A stretch of 64,000 nucleotides of DNA from Phaeobacter sp. A36a-5a (GTDB lineage: Bacteria; Pseudomonadota; Alphaproteobacteria; Rhodobacterales; Rhodobacteraceae): NCBI RefSeq assembly GCF_037911135.1, contig NZ_JBBLYU010000002.1, forward strand, positions 124,001 through 188,000. Reading direction: 5' to 3'. Positions 8,502-16,172 of the stretch are shown piece by piece; the stretch's first letter is position 1; each line of letters begins with the position of its first letter. Under the pieces are notes generated by a model. That model made no database searches, had not been told where the DNA came from, and worked only from the letters and a program-made list of their open reading frames with translations. The translations under genes and the position numbers were made by a program.

Positions 8502-10178
8502 ATGGCCATATTGAGCTTTCTGACCAGCCTTGCCGGTGCCGTCATGTTGCTGCTGTTTGCGGTACGGATGGTGCGGACCGGTATTGAACGCAGCTACGGC
8601 GCGACGTTCCAGCGGCTATTGACCGGGCAGCGCAGCCTTGTGCAGGCCAGCTTCGTGGGGATTGGCATGGCCATCGTTCTGCAAAGCTCTGCCGCGGTTG
8701 CCCTGCTGACCTCGGGATTTGCGGCAAGCGGTTTGCTGTCCTTTGCCTCTGGTCTGGCGATTGTTTTGGGTGGCGACCTTGGATCGGCGCTTATCATTCA
8801 GCTCTTGTCGTTCCAGCTCGACTGGCTGGTGCCCGTGCTGCTGGCTGTCGGTGGCTATCTTTTCGTCAAGGTCGAGGCGAAGAAGGCCCGGCAAATGGGG
8901 CGCATTCTGATGGGGATCGCCTTTATTCTGATTTCGCTGCGGTTCCTGCGCGAGGCTATGGACCCCATCCGGGAGAGCGCGTTCCTACCGGCAATCGCGG
9001 AATATCTCGCCCGGGATTACATCACGGCGTTTCTCGTGGGCGCTGCTCTGGCGTTTGTCATGCACTCTTCGGTGGCGGCCATCCTCATGTGCGTCACCCT
9101 CGTTCAGATCGATGCGATCCCTTTCGCGGCCGGGTTGTCCCTGGTCCTGGGGGCCAATTTCGGCTCGGCCTTCATTCCGGTCTGGCTGAGCCGAGGGATG
9201 CCTGCGCCAGGGCGGCGTGTGCCGCTTGCGAATTTGGGACTGCGTGGAACCTGGGCGGTGATCTGCGTCTTTGGCGCCAATATCGCTTTGCGGGCGGGTG
9301 TTCTGGGCGCACCTGAGGGCGGCCAGATGCTGGTCTATGCGCATCTTCTGTTCAACACATCGCTGTTGATCCTGGCGCTGCCGTTCTGCGGAATGCTGCA
9401 TGGTGTCATGACCAGCCTGATACCAAACCCGACCCCTCTGCAGGGCAACACGCACGGGCTGCCGGTGAGCGTATTGAACACAGATGATTACCGGCAACCC
9501 AATCAGGCGATCAGCAGCCTGAAACGCGAACTGCTGCGGATGTCGGATCTGGTCGGTGCGATGTTCCGACCAATTCCCGATCTTTATCAGCACGGCGACC
9601 GTGCCCAGATCAAGGCGGTGCAGGCTCTGGATCGGGAAGTGAACAGCTGCCTGTCGGGTATCCGAAGCTACGTGGCTGGCATGCCAAGCGAAGGGTTCGG
9701 CAAAGAAAATGCCAAGGTTGCCCGAGATCTGGTTGAATATGCCATCCGGCTGGAGACGGCCGGCGACGTGGTGGATGAACGGCTCGCCGTCCTAGCTGCG
9801 TCCATGCACAAGAAGGGGGTGCGGTTCTCAAAAGAAGGCTGGGCAGAAATCACCCGTATGCACGAGGTGATCGTCGCCAATATGCAGCTTGCATCGAATG
9901 TGCTGATCTCGGACGACCTGGAAAGCGCACGCTTGCTGAGCCTTGAGAAAACCGAGGTCAAGCGGATGGAACGTGACAGCCGTAAGCGCCATCTGCGCCG
10001 ATTGCAGCGCGGCGCTGCGGAAAGTTTCGAGAGCTCGGATATCCATCTCGAGACATTGCGCGCGCTGCGGGAATTCAACAGCCATATCGCCGCCATCGCC
10101 TATCCGATCCTATACCGCAACGGGCAGCTGCTGGAGACCCGTTTGATCCAGGATATGCCTGCGGACGAAATGGACTGA
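8502..10178 (+). CDS. Na/Pi cotransporter family protein with PhoU-like C-terminus
   Basis: 558 residues from the ATG at 8502 (AGGAC upstream); a reading from 8397 adds a non-conserved tail. The inner-membrane half carries two Na/Pi-cotransporter repeats with the paired motifs VLQSSAAVALLTSG and FVMHSSVAAILM, and about eight to ten hydrophobic segments. The C-terminal ~180 residues are soluble, helical and PhoU-like. Family members import phosphate with sodium or influence phosphate balance. Its position after the DeoR gene, opposite a phosphoester hydrolase, fits release and uptake of phosphate from organic esters, but that link is inferred. Confidence 0.85.
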   Translation: MAILSFLTSLAGAVMLLLFAVRMVRTGIERSYGATFQRLLTGQRSLVQASFVGIGMAIVLQSSAAVALLTSGFAASGLLSFASGLAIVLGGDLGSALIIQLLSFQLDWLVPVLLAVGGYLFVKVEAKKARQMGRILMGIAFILISLRFLREAMDPIRESAFLPAIAEYLARDYITAFLVGAALAFVMHSSVAAILMCVTLVQIDAIPFAAGLSLVLGANFGSAFIPVWLSRGMPAPGRRVPLANLGLRGTWAVICVFGANIALRAGVLGAPEGGQMLVYAHLLFNTSLLILALPFCGMLHGVMTSLIPNPTPLQGNTHGLPVSVLNTDDYRQPNQAISSLKRELLRMSDLVGAMFRPIPDLYQHGDRAQIKAVQALDREVNSCLSGIRSYVAGMPSEGFGKENAKVARDLVEYAIRLETAGDVVDERLAVLAASMHKKGVRFSKEGWAEITRMHEVIVANMQLASNVLISDDLESARLLSLEKTEVKRMERDSRKRHLRRLQRGAAESFESSDIHLETLRALREFNSHIAAIAYPILYRNGQLLETRLIQDMPADEMD

Positions 10179-10216
10179 TGTGTGTTCTGGAAGCCCGCTA
10201 GCTGTGAAAGCCTGAT

Positions 10217-11056
10217 ATGACGCCATTTGTGATTGCCATCATTCTGTCGGCCGCGTTGCTGCACGCGATCTGGAATGCCATTGTAAAGACGGCGATCGAC
10301 AGGACCACGACGCTGGGTTTGGTGGCTTTGGGGCACGTCATCCCCGGGGCGGTCATGGTGGCCACGCTACCTTTGCCGGATGTGGCAAGCCTGCCCTACA
10401 TCGGCGTGTCGACGGTGGTGCATTTTGGGTATTTCTACATGCTCGGTCGCGCGTATCATCACGGCGACCTGAGCGTGGTCTATCCCATTGCGCGCGGCAT
10501 TGTCCCAGCGTTGGTTTCGCTCTGGGCGATGATCTTTGTCGGGGAAATCCTGCCGGCGCAGGCCTGGGTGGGAATCGCGCTCATTGCTGGGGGGATTCAG
10601 CTTAGCAGTTGGAAGGCGCTGCGATCAGGGGTCGGGCAGAGCGCTTTGTGGTACGCGCTGGGCACCGGTTTTTTCATCTCACTATATTCGCTGGTTGACG
10701 GCATTGGCGTGCGTCTGTCTGGCAACACGGTCAGCTACTGGGCTTGGGGCGCGTTTCTCCATGTCTTTGTCGCGGCGTTTGTTCTTCTGCGGAAACGTGC
10801 AACACTGCCCGATGTGCCTGCCGGGGTCTGGGCTTTGGGGATCGCCGGCGGTCTGGTATCTATGTGCGCCTACGGGCTGGTTCTCTTTGCCAAGAACTTT
10901 GCGCCGCTGGGGGCTGTATCTGCCCTGCGGGAAACGTCGGTTATCTTTGCCGCGCTGATCGGGTTTCTGATCCTGAAAGAGGGCAACTGGAAACGGCGTC
11001 TTGGGGCGGCTGTGCTCATGGCGGCGGGGGTAGCGCTCATCGGCATGGCGGTTTGA
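10217..11056 (+). CDS. EamA/DMT superfamily transporter
   Basis: 279 residues with about ten transmembrane helices arranged as two EamA repeats. The first contains AIWNAIVKTAI and YPIARGIVPALVSLWAMIFV, the second LFAKNFAPLGAVSALRETS and ILKEGNWKRRLGAA. Proteins of the drug/metabolite transporter superfamily move amino acids, nucleotides or other small molecules across the inner membrane. It lies 38 bases after the Na/Pi cotransporter-like gene on the same strand. The substrate is unknown. Confidence 0.87.
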   Translation: MTPFVIAIILSAALLHAIWNAIVKTAIDRTTTLGLVALGHVIPGAVMVATLPLPDVASLPYIGVSTVVHFGYFYMLGRAYHHGDLSVVYPIARGIVPALVSLWAMIFVGEILPAQAWVGIALIAGGIQLSSWKALRSGVGQSALWYALGTGFFISLYSLVDGIGVRLSGNTVSYWAWGAFLHVFVAAFVLLRKRATLPDVPAGVWALGIAGGLVSMCAYGLVLFAKNFAPLGAVSALRETSVIFAALIGFLILKEGNWKRRLGAAVLMAAGVALIGMAV

Positions 11057-11361
11057 GGGGTTCGGCGATTTTGTGAACACTTCCACAGTGTTGCATCGTT
11101 GACGTGAGAGGCGCCAAAGGCGCAGACTGACTGCGGTGGAACCATGTGGGAGTCGGCGTCTTCGCTGACAAACGCGCATAAGTTTCGTTCCGAATGTCTA
11201 GGGATGGAACTGAAACTGGCACCATAAATACGCCTGTAGGGCCTCTTCTGGCCTTATCGAATTCTGAATCTGTCACTGTAGCAATCGGAGTGTGTTTCGC
11301 AGAGTTCCACTACCAAAAAAGAAAAACAAAAGACCAACAGACCCATAGGGAGAAAAAGAAT
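11057..11361 (+). other. 305-base non-coding region before the polyamine ABC operon
   Basis: I see no convincing gene here. The region must hold the promoter and leader of the ABC operon. A weak GCGCC-AAA-GGCGC hairpin lies near 11112-11124. An AGGGAGA ribosome-binding site sits close to the ATG at 11362. An open frame from 11194 into the binding-protein gene is just an upstream extension of it. Confidence 0.5.
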
Positions 11362-12486
11362 ATGACTGCAAAGTCCAATGTAACCCGCCGCTCGATTCTG
11401 AAGAGCGCTGGTGCGGCAGCCCTGGCAGCGCCGCTCTATTCCAAGAGCGCACTGGCCTCCTCCGGCGAGATCAACATTCTGATGTGGTCCGACTATCTGC
11501 CACCTGAGTTCATCGCCGGGTTCGAGGGTAAGACCGGGATCAAGGTGAACTACACAGGTATCGGGTCGAACGAAGAAATCATCAACAAGATGAAAGCCAC
11601 GAAGGGGCAAGGCTTCGACATCGTTTCGCCAACCAACAACCGCTCCTTGCAATGGGGGCCACTGGAACTTCTGAAGCCGTTTGATCTCAATAAGGTAAAT
11701 GTTGACGCGGTGAACCCGGCGATGGCGAAGATTGGTACAGATGCCTGGAACTTTGGCGACAATGGCGCCCATTGGCTGCCGCATATCTGGGGCACTGAGG
11801 GAATTGCCTACCGGACTGACAAGTGGCTGCCATCCGGCGATGCGCCGTCTTACGGCGATGTCTGGAGTGAAGAGAACGCAGGCAAGACCATGGGCCGTGC
11901 CCATTCCATGATGCTGGGTGCGGGGCTCTACATGGAGGCCGCCGGCGAAATGGAACCTGGCTCGATCTGGGCGGCGTATGAAGATGAAGACACCATGCGC
12001 AAGGTCTGGGGGCAGGTCACCGACTGGTGTGTGGCGCGCAAAAACCGGATCAAGCTGATCTGGAACGATGCGGATACCCAGAAAAACGGCCTGCTGAACG
12101 AAGGTGTCGTTGTCGGGCAGACCTGGGATGGACCGCCGCTTGCGCTGAAATCCGCAGGTGAGCCTGTTCATTATCAGGCACCGGTCGAGGGGGCGATGGC
12201 CTGGGTTGACGGCATGTCGATGCCAGTCGGCGCCCAGAACGAAGAGCAGGTCTATGCCTTTATCGACTATGCTTACCAGCAGGAACCTGCGGGCAAGGCA
12301 ATCGACAGCCATGGGTACAACTCGCCCGTGCTGAAAGCGGATGATTACTCCGGCGATGTCTATAAGAAGAACTTTGCCGAAGCCTATCCCGGCAACAGCC
12401 TTGCCAATCTCAACCCATGGCCGGCTGAAGCCCCCTGGTACGCAGACGTACGGACCGAATTCGTCAACAAGTTCAAGAGCGCCTGA
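11362..12486 (+). CDS. spermidine/putrescine-type ABC transporter substrate-binding protein
   Basis: 374 residues. The N-terminus TRRSILKSAGAAALAAP with a following SKSALA site looks like a twin-arginine (Tat) or long Sec signal, so the protein is periplasmic. The mature part begins INILMWSDYLPPEFIAGFE and continues VNYTGIGSNEEIINKM and GFDIVSPTNN, the PotD/PotF pattern for binding polyamines or related cations. The start at 11362 has AGGGAGA upstream. It is the first gene of a four-gene operon, followed by a hairpin and then ATPase and two permeases. Polyamine, betaine-like or opine substrates are all seen among such Roseobacter transporters. Confidence 0.88.
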   Translation: MTAKSNVTRRSILKSAGAAALAAPLYSKSALASSGEINILMWSDYLPPEFIAGFEGKTGIKVNYTGIGSNEEIINKMKATKGQGFDIVSPTNNRSLQWGPLELLKPFDLNKVNVDAVNPAMAKIGTDAWNFGDNGAHWLPHIWGTEGIAYRTDKWLPSGDAPSYGDVWSEENAGKTMGRAHSMMLGAGLYMEAAGEMEPGSIWAAYEDEDTMRKVWGQVTDWCVARKNRIKLIWNDADTQKNGLLNEGVVVGQTWDGPPLALKSAGEPVHYQAPVEGAMAWVDGMSMPVGAQNEEQVYAFIDYAYQQEPAGKAIDSHGYNSPVLKADDYSGDVYKKNFAEAYPGNSLANLNPWPAEAPWYADVRTEFVNKFKSA

Positions 12487-12509
12487 TCACCTGATCGGGC
12501 AAGTACATC

Positions 12510-12533
12510 TGGCTCCCGTTTCGGCGGGGGCCA
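12510..12533 (+). terminator. intergenic hairpin after the binding-protein gene
   Basis: TGGCTCCCG and CGGGGGCCA form a 9-bp stem with one G-T wobble and a 6-base loop, 24 bases after the stop. There is no run of T, so it is more likely a partial terminator or mRNA-stabilising hairpin that lets the binding protein be made in excess over the membrane subunits. Confidence 0.45.
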
Positions 12534-12638
12534 GCCACACGCCTGAGGGCGTAAATTCAACATATCATCAACCGGATGCTATCTGCATCGGCCGGGGGTT
12601 CGCCTCCGAACGAACGGTTGCACCGAGGGAGAGGCCAC

Positions 12639-13751
12639 ATGAGTGCTGGGGTAGGCGTAGATCTTGAAAACCTCTGGATCCGCTTTGGAGATTTCGTCGC
12701 CGTGCGCGACGCAAATGTCAAAATCAACGGAGGCGATTTCTTTTCGTTCCTGGGCCCGTCTGGCTGTGGCAAGACGACAATCTTGCGCGCGGTTTCCGGT
12801 TTCCTGGAGCCAAGCGAAGGGAACGTCTTGATTGGCGGCAATAACATGCGCGGGATTGGCCCGAACAAGCGCCCGACCGCGCTGATCTTTCAGAACCTTG
12901 CGCTGTTCCCGCTGATGAAGGTCTGGGAAAACATCACCTTCTCCATGGAGATCAACGGCGCGTCGGCAAAGGATCGGCGCAAGCGCGCGGATGAGCTTCT
13001 GGACATGATTGCACTGCCGGGGCAGGGGGACAAACTGCCGTCGGAACTGTCTGGTGGTCAGCGTCAGCGGGTTGCCATCGCGCGCGCGCTCTGCGCTGAG
13101 CCGGATGTGCTCCTGCTGGATGAACCGCTGTCGGCACTTGATCTGAAGCTGCGTCAGCACATGCGGACCGAGCTACGCGAAATTCAGCAGCGGGTCGGCA
13201 TTACGTTTATCTATATCACCCACGATCAGGGCGAGGCGCTGACCATGTCCGACAATATCGCCGTCATGCGCGCCGGCGTGATCGACCAGATCGGCAACGG
13301 CAAGGCGGTCTATAACGATCCTGCAACGGCCTTTGCCGCATCCTTTGTCGGGGAGAACAACGTGTTCCGCGGCAAGGTGAAGCGGGTAATGGGGAATGAA
13401 GCGCTCATAGCGACGAACCGGTCCGGTAATCTGGTCGCGCGGATTTCTTCTGCCAATCAGGGAAAGATGAAAGAGGGCGATGATGCAATGATGTTCATTC
13501 GCCCCGAAGCTTTTGCCCTGGCGCCGCAAGGGGCCACCGGTGATCATTTTGTGACCGCCAAGGTCAACCACGAGGAATTTGAAGGCAATGCCTTCAACAT
13601 CTTCATGGAGGGAGACGGCGGTAAGGAGCTGAAGGTTTCCATCCCGAACCTTGGTCAGTCGTTCGACGATCACACAGGTCAAAACATCACCCTGGAATAC
13701 GAGACGAAGAATGCCGTCGTCGTGCCCGCGGGTGAGCTGGCCGCAGAATAA
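12639..13751 (+). CDS. potA: spermidine/putrescine-type ABC transporter ATP-binding protein
   Basis: 370 residues from the ATG at 12639, preceded by GAGGGAGAGG. The motifs are complete: Walker A GPSGCGKTT at residues 39-47, signature LSGGQRQRVAIARAL, Walker B VLLLDEPLSALD and switch His in ITHDQGEAL. The C-terminal ~120 residues form the TOBE domain typical of PotA. It hydrolyses ATP at the cytoplasmic face to drive import through the two permeases encoded next. The stop is 13 bases before the first permease start, so translation is probably coupled. Confidence 0.92.
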   Translation: MSAGVGVDLENLWIRFGDFVAVRDANVKINGGDFFSFLGPSGCGKTTILRAVSGFLEPSEGNVLIGGNNMRGIGPNKRPTALIFQNLALFPLMKVWENITFSMEINGASAKDRRKRADELLDMIALPGQGDKLPSELSGGQRQRVAIARALCAEPDVLLLDEPLSALDLKLRQHMRTELREIQQRVGITFIYITHDQGEALTMSDNIAVMRAGVIDQIGNGKAVYNDPATAFAASFVGENNVFRGKVKRVMGNEALIATNRSGNLVARISSANQGKMKEGDDAMMFIRPEAFALAPQGATGDHFVTAKVNHEEFEGNAFNIFMEGDGGKELKVSIPNLGQSFDDHTGQNITLEYETKNAVVVPAGELAAE

Positions 13752-13764
13752 GGAGGGCCAGGTC

Positions 13765-14685
13765 ATGCCAAGATTCCTGAGGGAATTCTTTAATCGCAAC
13801 GGCTACGGACTGGGTTCGTTGATGCTTGGTCTCGTCCTGTTTTGGACTATCGGCCTCATCATTCTGCCGCAGCTGTCGATGCTCGACTTTTCATTCCGAC
13901 CGAACCTGCCTCCACCAGAGATCGGCGGGCCAAAGGACGTCTATACGCTGGAGAACTACAAATATCTGGTCTTTGGCCCCGAGGGCGGTAGCCAAGACTA
14001 CAATGCAGTTGATCTGCGGGTATTCTTCCGCACGCTCGTCGCTGCGGTCTGTGTCACGGTGTTCAACCTGATCCTTTGCTATCCGATCGCCTATTATCTC
14101 GCGCAGACCAAGGGCAATCACATCCGTATTTTTGCCCTGATGCTGATCATCCCCTATTGGATCAATGAAATCCTGCGGGCCTTTGCCCTGCGCATCATTT
14201 TCGGGGAAAGCGGTGTTCTGAACACGGCCCTCGTCGGGATGGGGGTTTTCGATACGCCGTTTGATTTCATTCGCAATGATATCGCGCTCTATGCAGGGCT
14301 TGGCTATGCCTACATCCTGTTGATGATCTTTCCGATCTATAACGTGATCGAAAGCCTGGATCGCAACCAGATCGAGGCCGCTCGAGACATGGGGGCCAGC
14401 TGGGCCAAGATCCACCAACGTGTTGTAATCCCCTATGCCAAACCAGGTATCAGCTCGGGGTGCACCATGGTGTTCATGCTCTCGGCGGGCGCTCTGGCGG
14501 CGCCGCAGATCCTGGGTGGCCCCTCGTCCTTGTGGTTCACGCAGTTGATCTACCAGCAGTTCAATGACAACTCCGACTGGCCGCAGGGTGCTGCCTATGC
14601 GGTGGTACTGCTTGTGACCTGTATCCTGTTGGTTCTGGCCGTCATGCGCCTGTTCAAGGTGAATATGGGAGATATCGGCAAATGA
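13765..14685 (+). CDS. potB: ABC transporter permease, PotB type
   Basis: 306 residues from the ATG at 13765 with AGGAGGG upstream; an earlier in-frame start at 13651 lies inside the ATPase gene and is unlikely. It has about six to seven membrane segments, beginning with GLVLFWTIGLIILPQLSML. The EAA loop that contacts the ATPase is visible as EAARDMGASWAKIHQRVVIPYAKPGI. It is the first permease subunit of the importer. Its stop overlaps the next start as ATGA. Confidence 0.9.
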   Translation: MPRFLREFFNRNGYGLGSLMLGLVLFWTIGLIILPQLSMLDFSFRPNLPPPEIGGPKDVYTLENYKYLVFGPEGGSQDYNAVDLRVFFRTLVAAVCVTVFNLILCYPIAYYLAQTKGNHIRIFALMLIIPYWINEILRAFALRIIFGESGVLNTALVGMGVFDTPFDFIRNDIALYAGLGYAYILLMIFPIYNVIESLDRNQIEAARDMGASWAKIHQRVVIPYAKPGISSGCTMVFMLSAGALAAPQILGGPSSLWFTQLIYQQFNDNSDWPQGAAYAVVLLVTCILLVLAVMRLFKVNMGDIGK

Positions 14686-15998
14686 AGAATTTCTCCTTTC
14701 TGCGCCTGAGCGTCTGGTTCTATCTGGCGATATTCTTCGCCTATCTTCTGGGGCCGCTGGTGATCATGTCGGTCACCGCCTTCAACTCGCCGGGCTTTCC
14801 GCAAGCCACGCCATGGGAGTGCCTGACATTCGAATGGTTCTCTGCCCTGTTCCAGGACGAGCGCATTCTGAATGGCATCTGGAATTCTATTCTGGTGGGC
14901 GCGGGCACGGTGGTGCTGTCGGTGGCAATGGGTCTGGCGGGCGCTTTGATGCTAACGCAGATCTGGCCGAAGCTCCGGGCGACCTATTACACCGTCATCA
15001 TCGCACCGATCCTGATACCGGGCGTGGTGATCGGTATTTCGACGCTGGTGTTCTGGGATCGTATCAACCGTATGGTTGGTCTGGGGGCGGATAGTTTCCT
15101 GTCCAATGGGCTGTTCTTGACCATCATCGGCCAATCCACCTTCATCGCCAGCTATTGTATGCTGGTGCTGGTGGCGCGTCTGCAGCGTTACGACATCGCG
15201 CTGACTGAGGCGGCGCTTGACCTCGGGGCGACCCATGCGCAGGCGTTCCGCAAGGTTCTGTTGCCATTCATGAAACCGGCAATTGCGTCGGCGGCGGTTC
15301 TTGCCTTCCTTGCTAGTTTTGAGAACTACAACACCACTACTTTCACCTTCGGCGAATACCCGACCCTGACAATCGAACTGGCGCAAAAGGTGCGCTACGG
15401 TATCACTCCGGCGATCTCTGCTCTGGCATTTATCATCGTTGTGCTGACGGTTTTTGCGGCGCTGTTCAACGAGGCAACAATCCGTCGGCGTGAGTTGGTC
15501 GCGGCGGCCCGCAAGGACGCGACGGTAGAAGAGCTGGAAAGTGGCCGGCTGCGGCTGCCGGGGTTCCTCAGTTCGAACTGGGCGGCTCTTGGGCTGGTTG
15601 GGGTTGCCTGCTTCACCATTGTGATTGTCGGCACGGCGACTGTTTACAGCCCAGCTCAATGTATCGCCGAAGTGAAGGAGCAGAAACGTCTGGAAACCGA
15701 GCTGCGTATTCAGGAATTGCGTCAGCGCCGTGCCGAAGACGCTGCTCGCCGAGCAGCTGAAGAAGCCGAAAACGGGAGCTCTGATGCTGGAGGCGCAACA
15801 TCTGAGCCATCTGGCAGCGGTGGTAATAGCTCTGGGTTTGGGGGGGTATTTGACCCCAATGCTTTGGGTGGCGGAGACAGCGCTGCCCCTGAAGGCGAAG
15901 ACGAAAGCTCGGCACCGGCAAGCGGCGGAAACTCCGCCTTCGGTGGCGCGTTCGATCCCAATGCGCTCTCGGGTGAAAGCACGTCTGACGGCAACTGA
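14682..15998 (+). CDS. potC: ABC transporter permease, PotC type, with unusual C-terminal extension
   Basis: 438 residues, far longer than the 260-290 usual for PotC. Residues 1-275 are a normal permease, with the EAA loop at about 177-201 (EAALDLGATHAQAFRKV). After it come a linker, an extra hydrophobic segment at about 300-321 (LGLVGVACFTIVIVGTATV), a charged helix likely to form a coiled coil at 326-364, and a Ser/Gly/Glu-rich tail. The tail holds two copies of a repeat, GGNSSGFGGVFDPNALGG at 380-397 and SGGNSAFGGAFDPNALSG at 414-431. Coding is continuous, with no stop or obvious frameshift. The extension's role is unknown; the extra membrane segment would normally place the tail on the other side from the permease C-terminus. 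Confidence 0.88.
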   Translation: MKNFSFLRLSVWFYLAIFFAYLLGPLVIMSVTAFNSPGFPQATPWECLTFEWFSALFQDERILNGIWNSILVGAGTVVLSVAMGLAGALMLTQIWPKLRATYYTVIIAPILIPGVVIGISTLVFWDRINRMVGLGADSFLSNGLFLTIIGQSTFIASYCMLVLVARLQRYDIALTEAALDLGATHAQAFRKVLLPFMKPAIASAAVLAFLASFENYNTTTFTFGEYPTLTIELAQKVRYGITPAISALAFIIVVLTVFAALFNEATIRRRELVAAARKDATVEELESGRLRLPGFLSSNWAALGLVGVACFTIVIVGTATVYSPAQCIAEVKEQKRLETELRIQELRQRRAEDAARRAAEEAENGSSDAGGATSEPSGSGGNSSGFGGVFDPNALGGGDSAAPEGEDESSAPASGGNSAFGGAFDPNALSGESTSDGN

Positions 15999-16021
15999 GC
16001 AACTCTGCGTGTAATACTACA

Positions 16022-16060
16022 AAGCCTTGCCCAAGGTTCTCTCTTGGGCAGGGCTTATTT
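16022..16060 (+). terminator. rho-independent terminator of the polyamine ABC operon
   Basis: AAGCCTTGCCCAAG and CTTGGGCAGGGCTT pair over 14 positions with one wobble, around an 8-base loop, followed by ATTT. It lies 24 bases after the permease stop and before the convergent glycosyltransferase gene. Confidence 0.8.
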
Positions 16061-16172
16061 CATGCCAGACCAGTCCAGGCTGGTGACAGATCAATCTGGT
16101 TCCTCGAGCCCGTGAGAGGGGTAGGCCGCGATTTGCCCGATCCCGCAGGCCGGTTGTCATGCGGTCCGCAGG

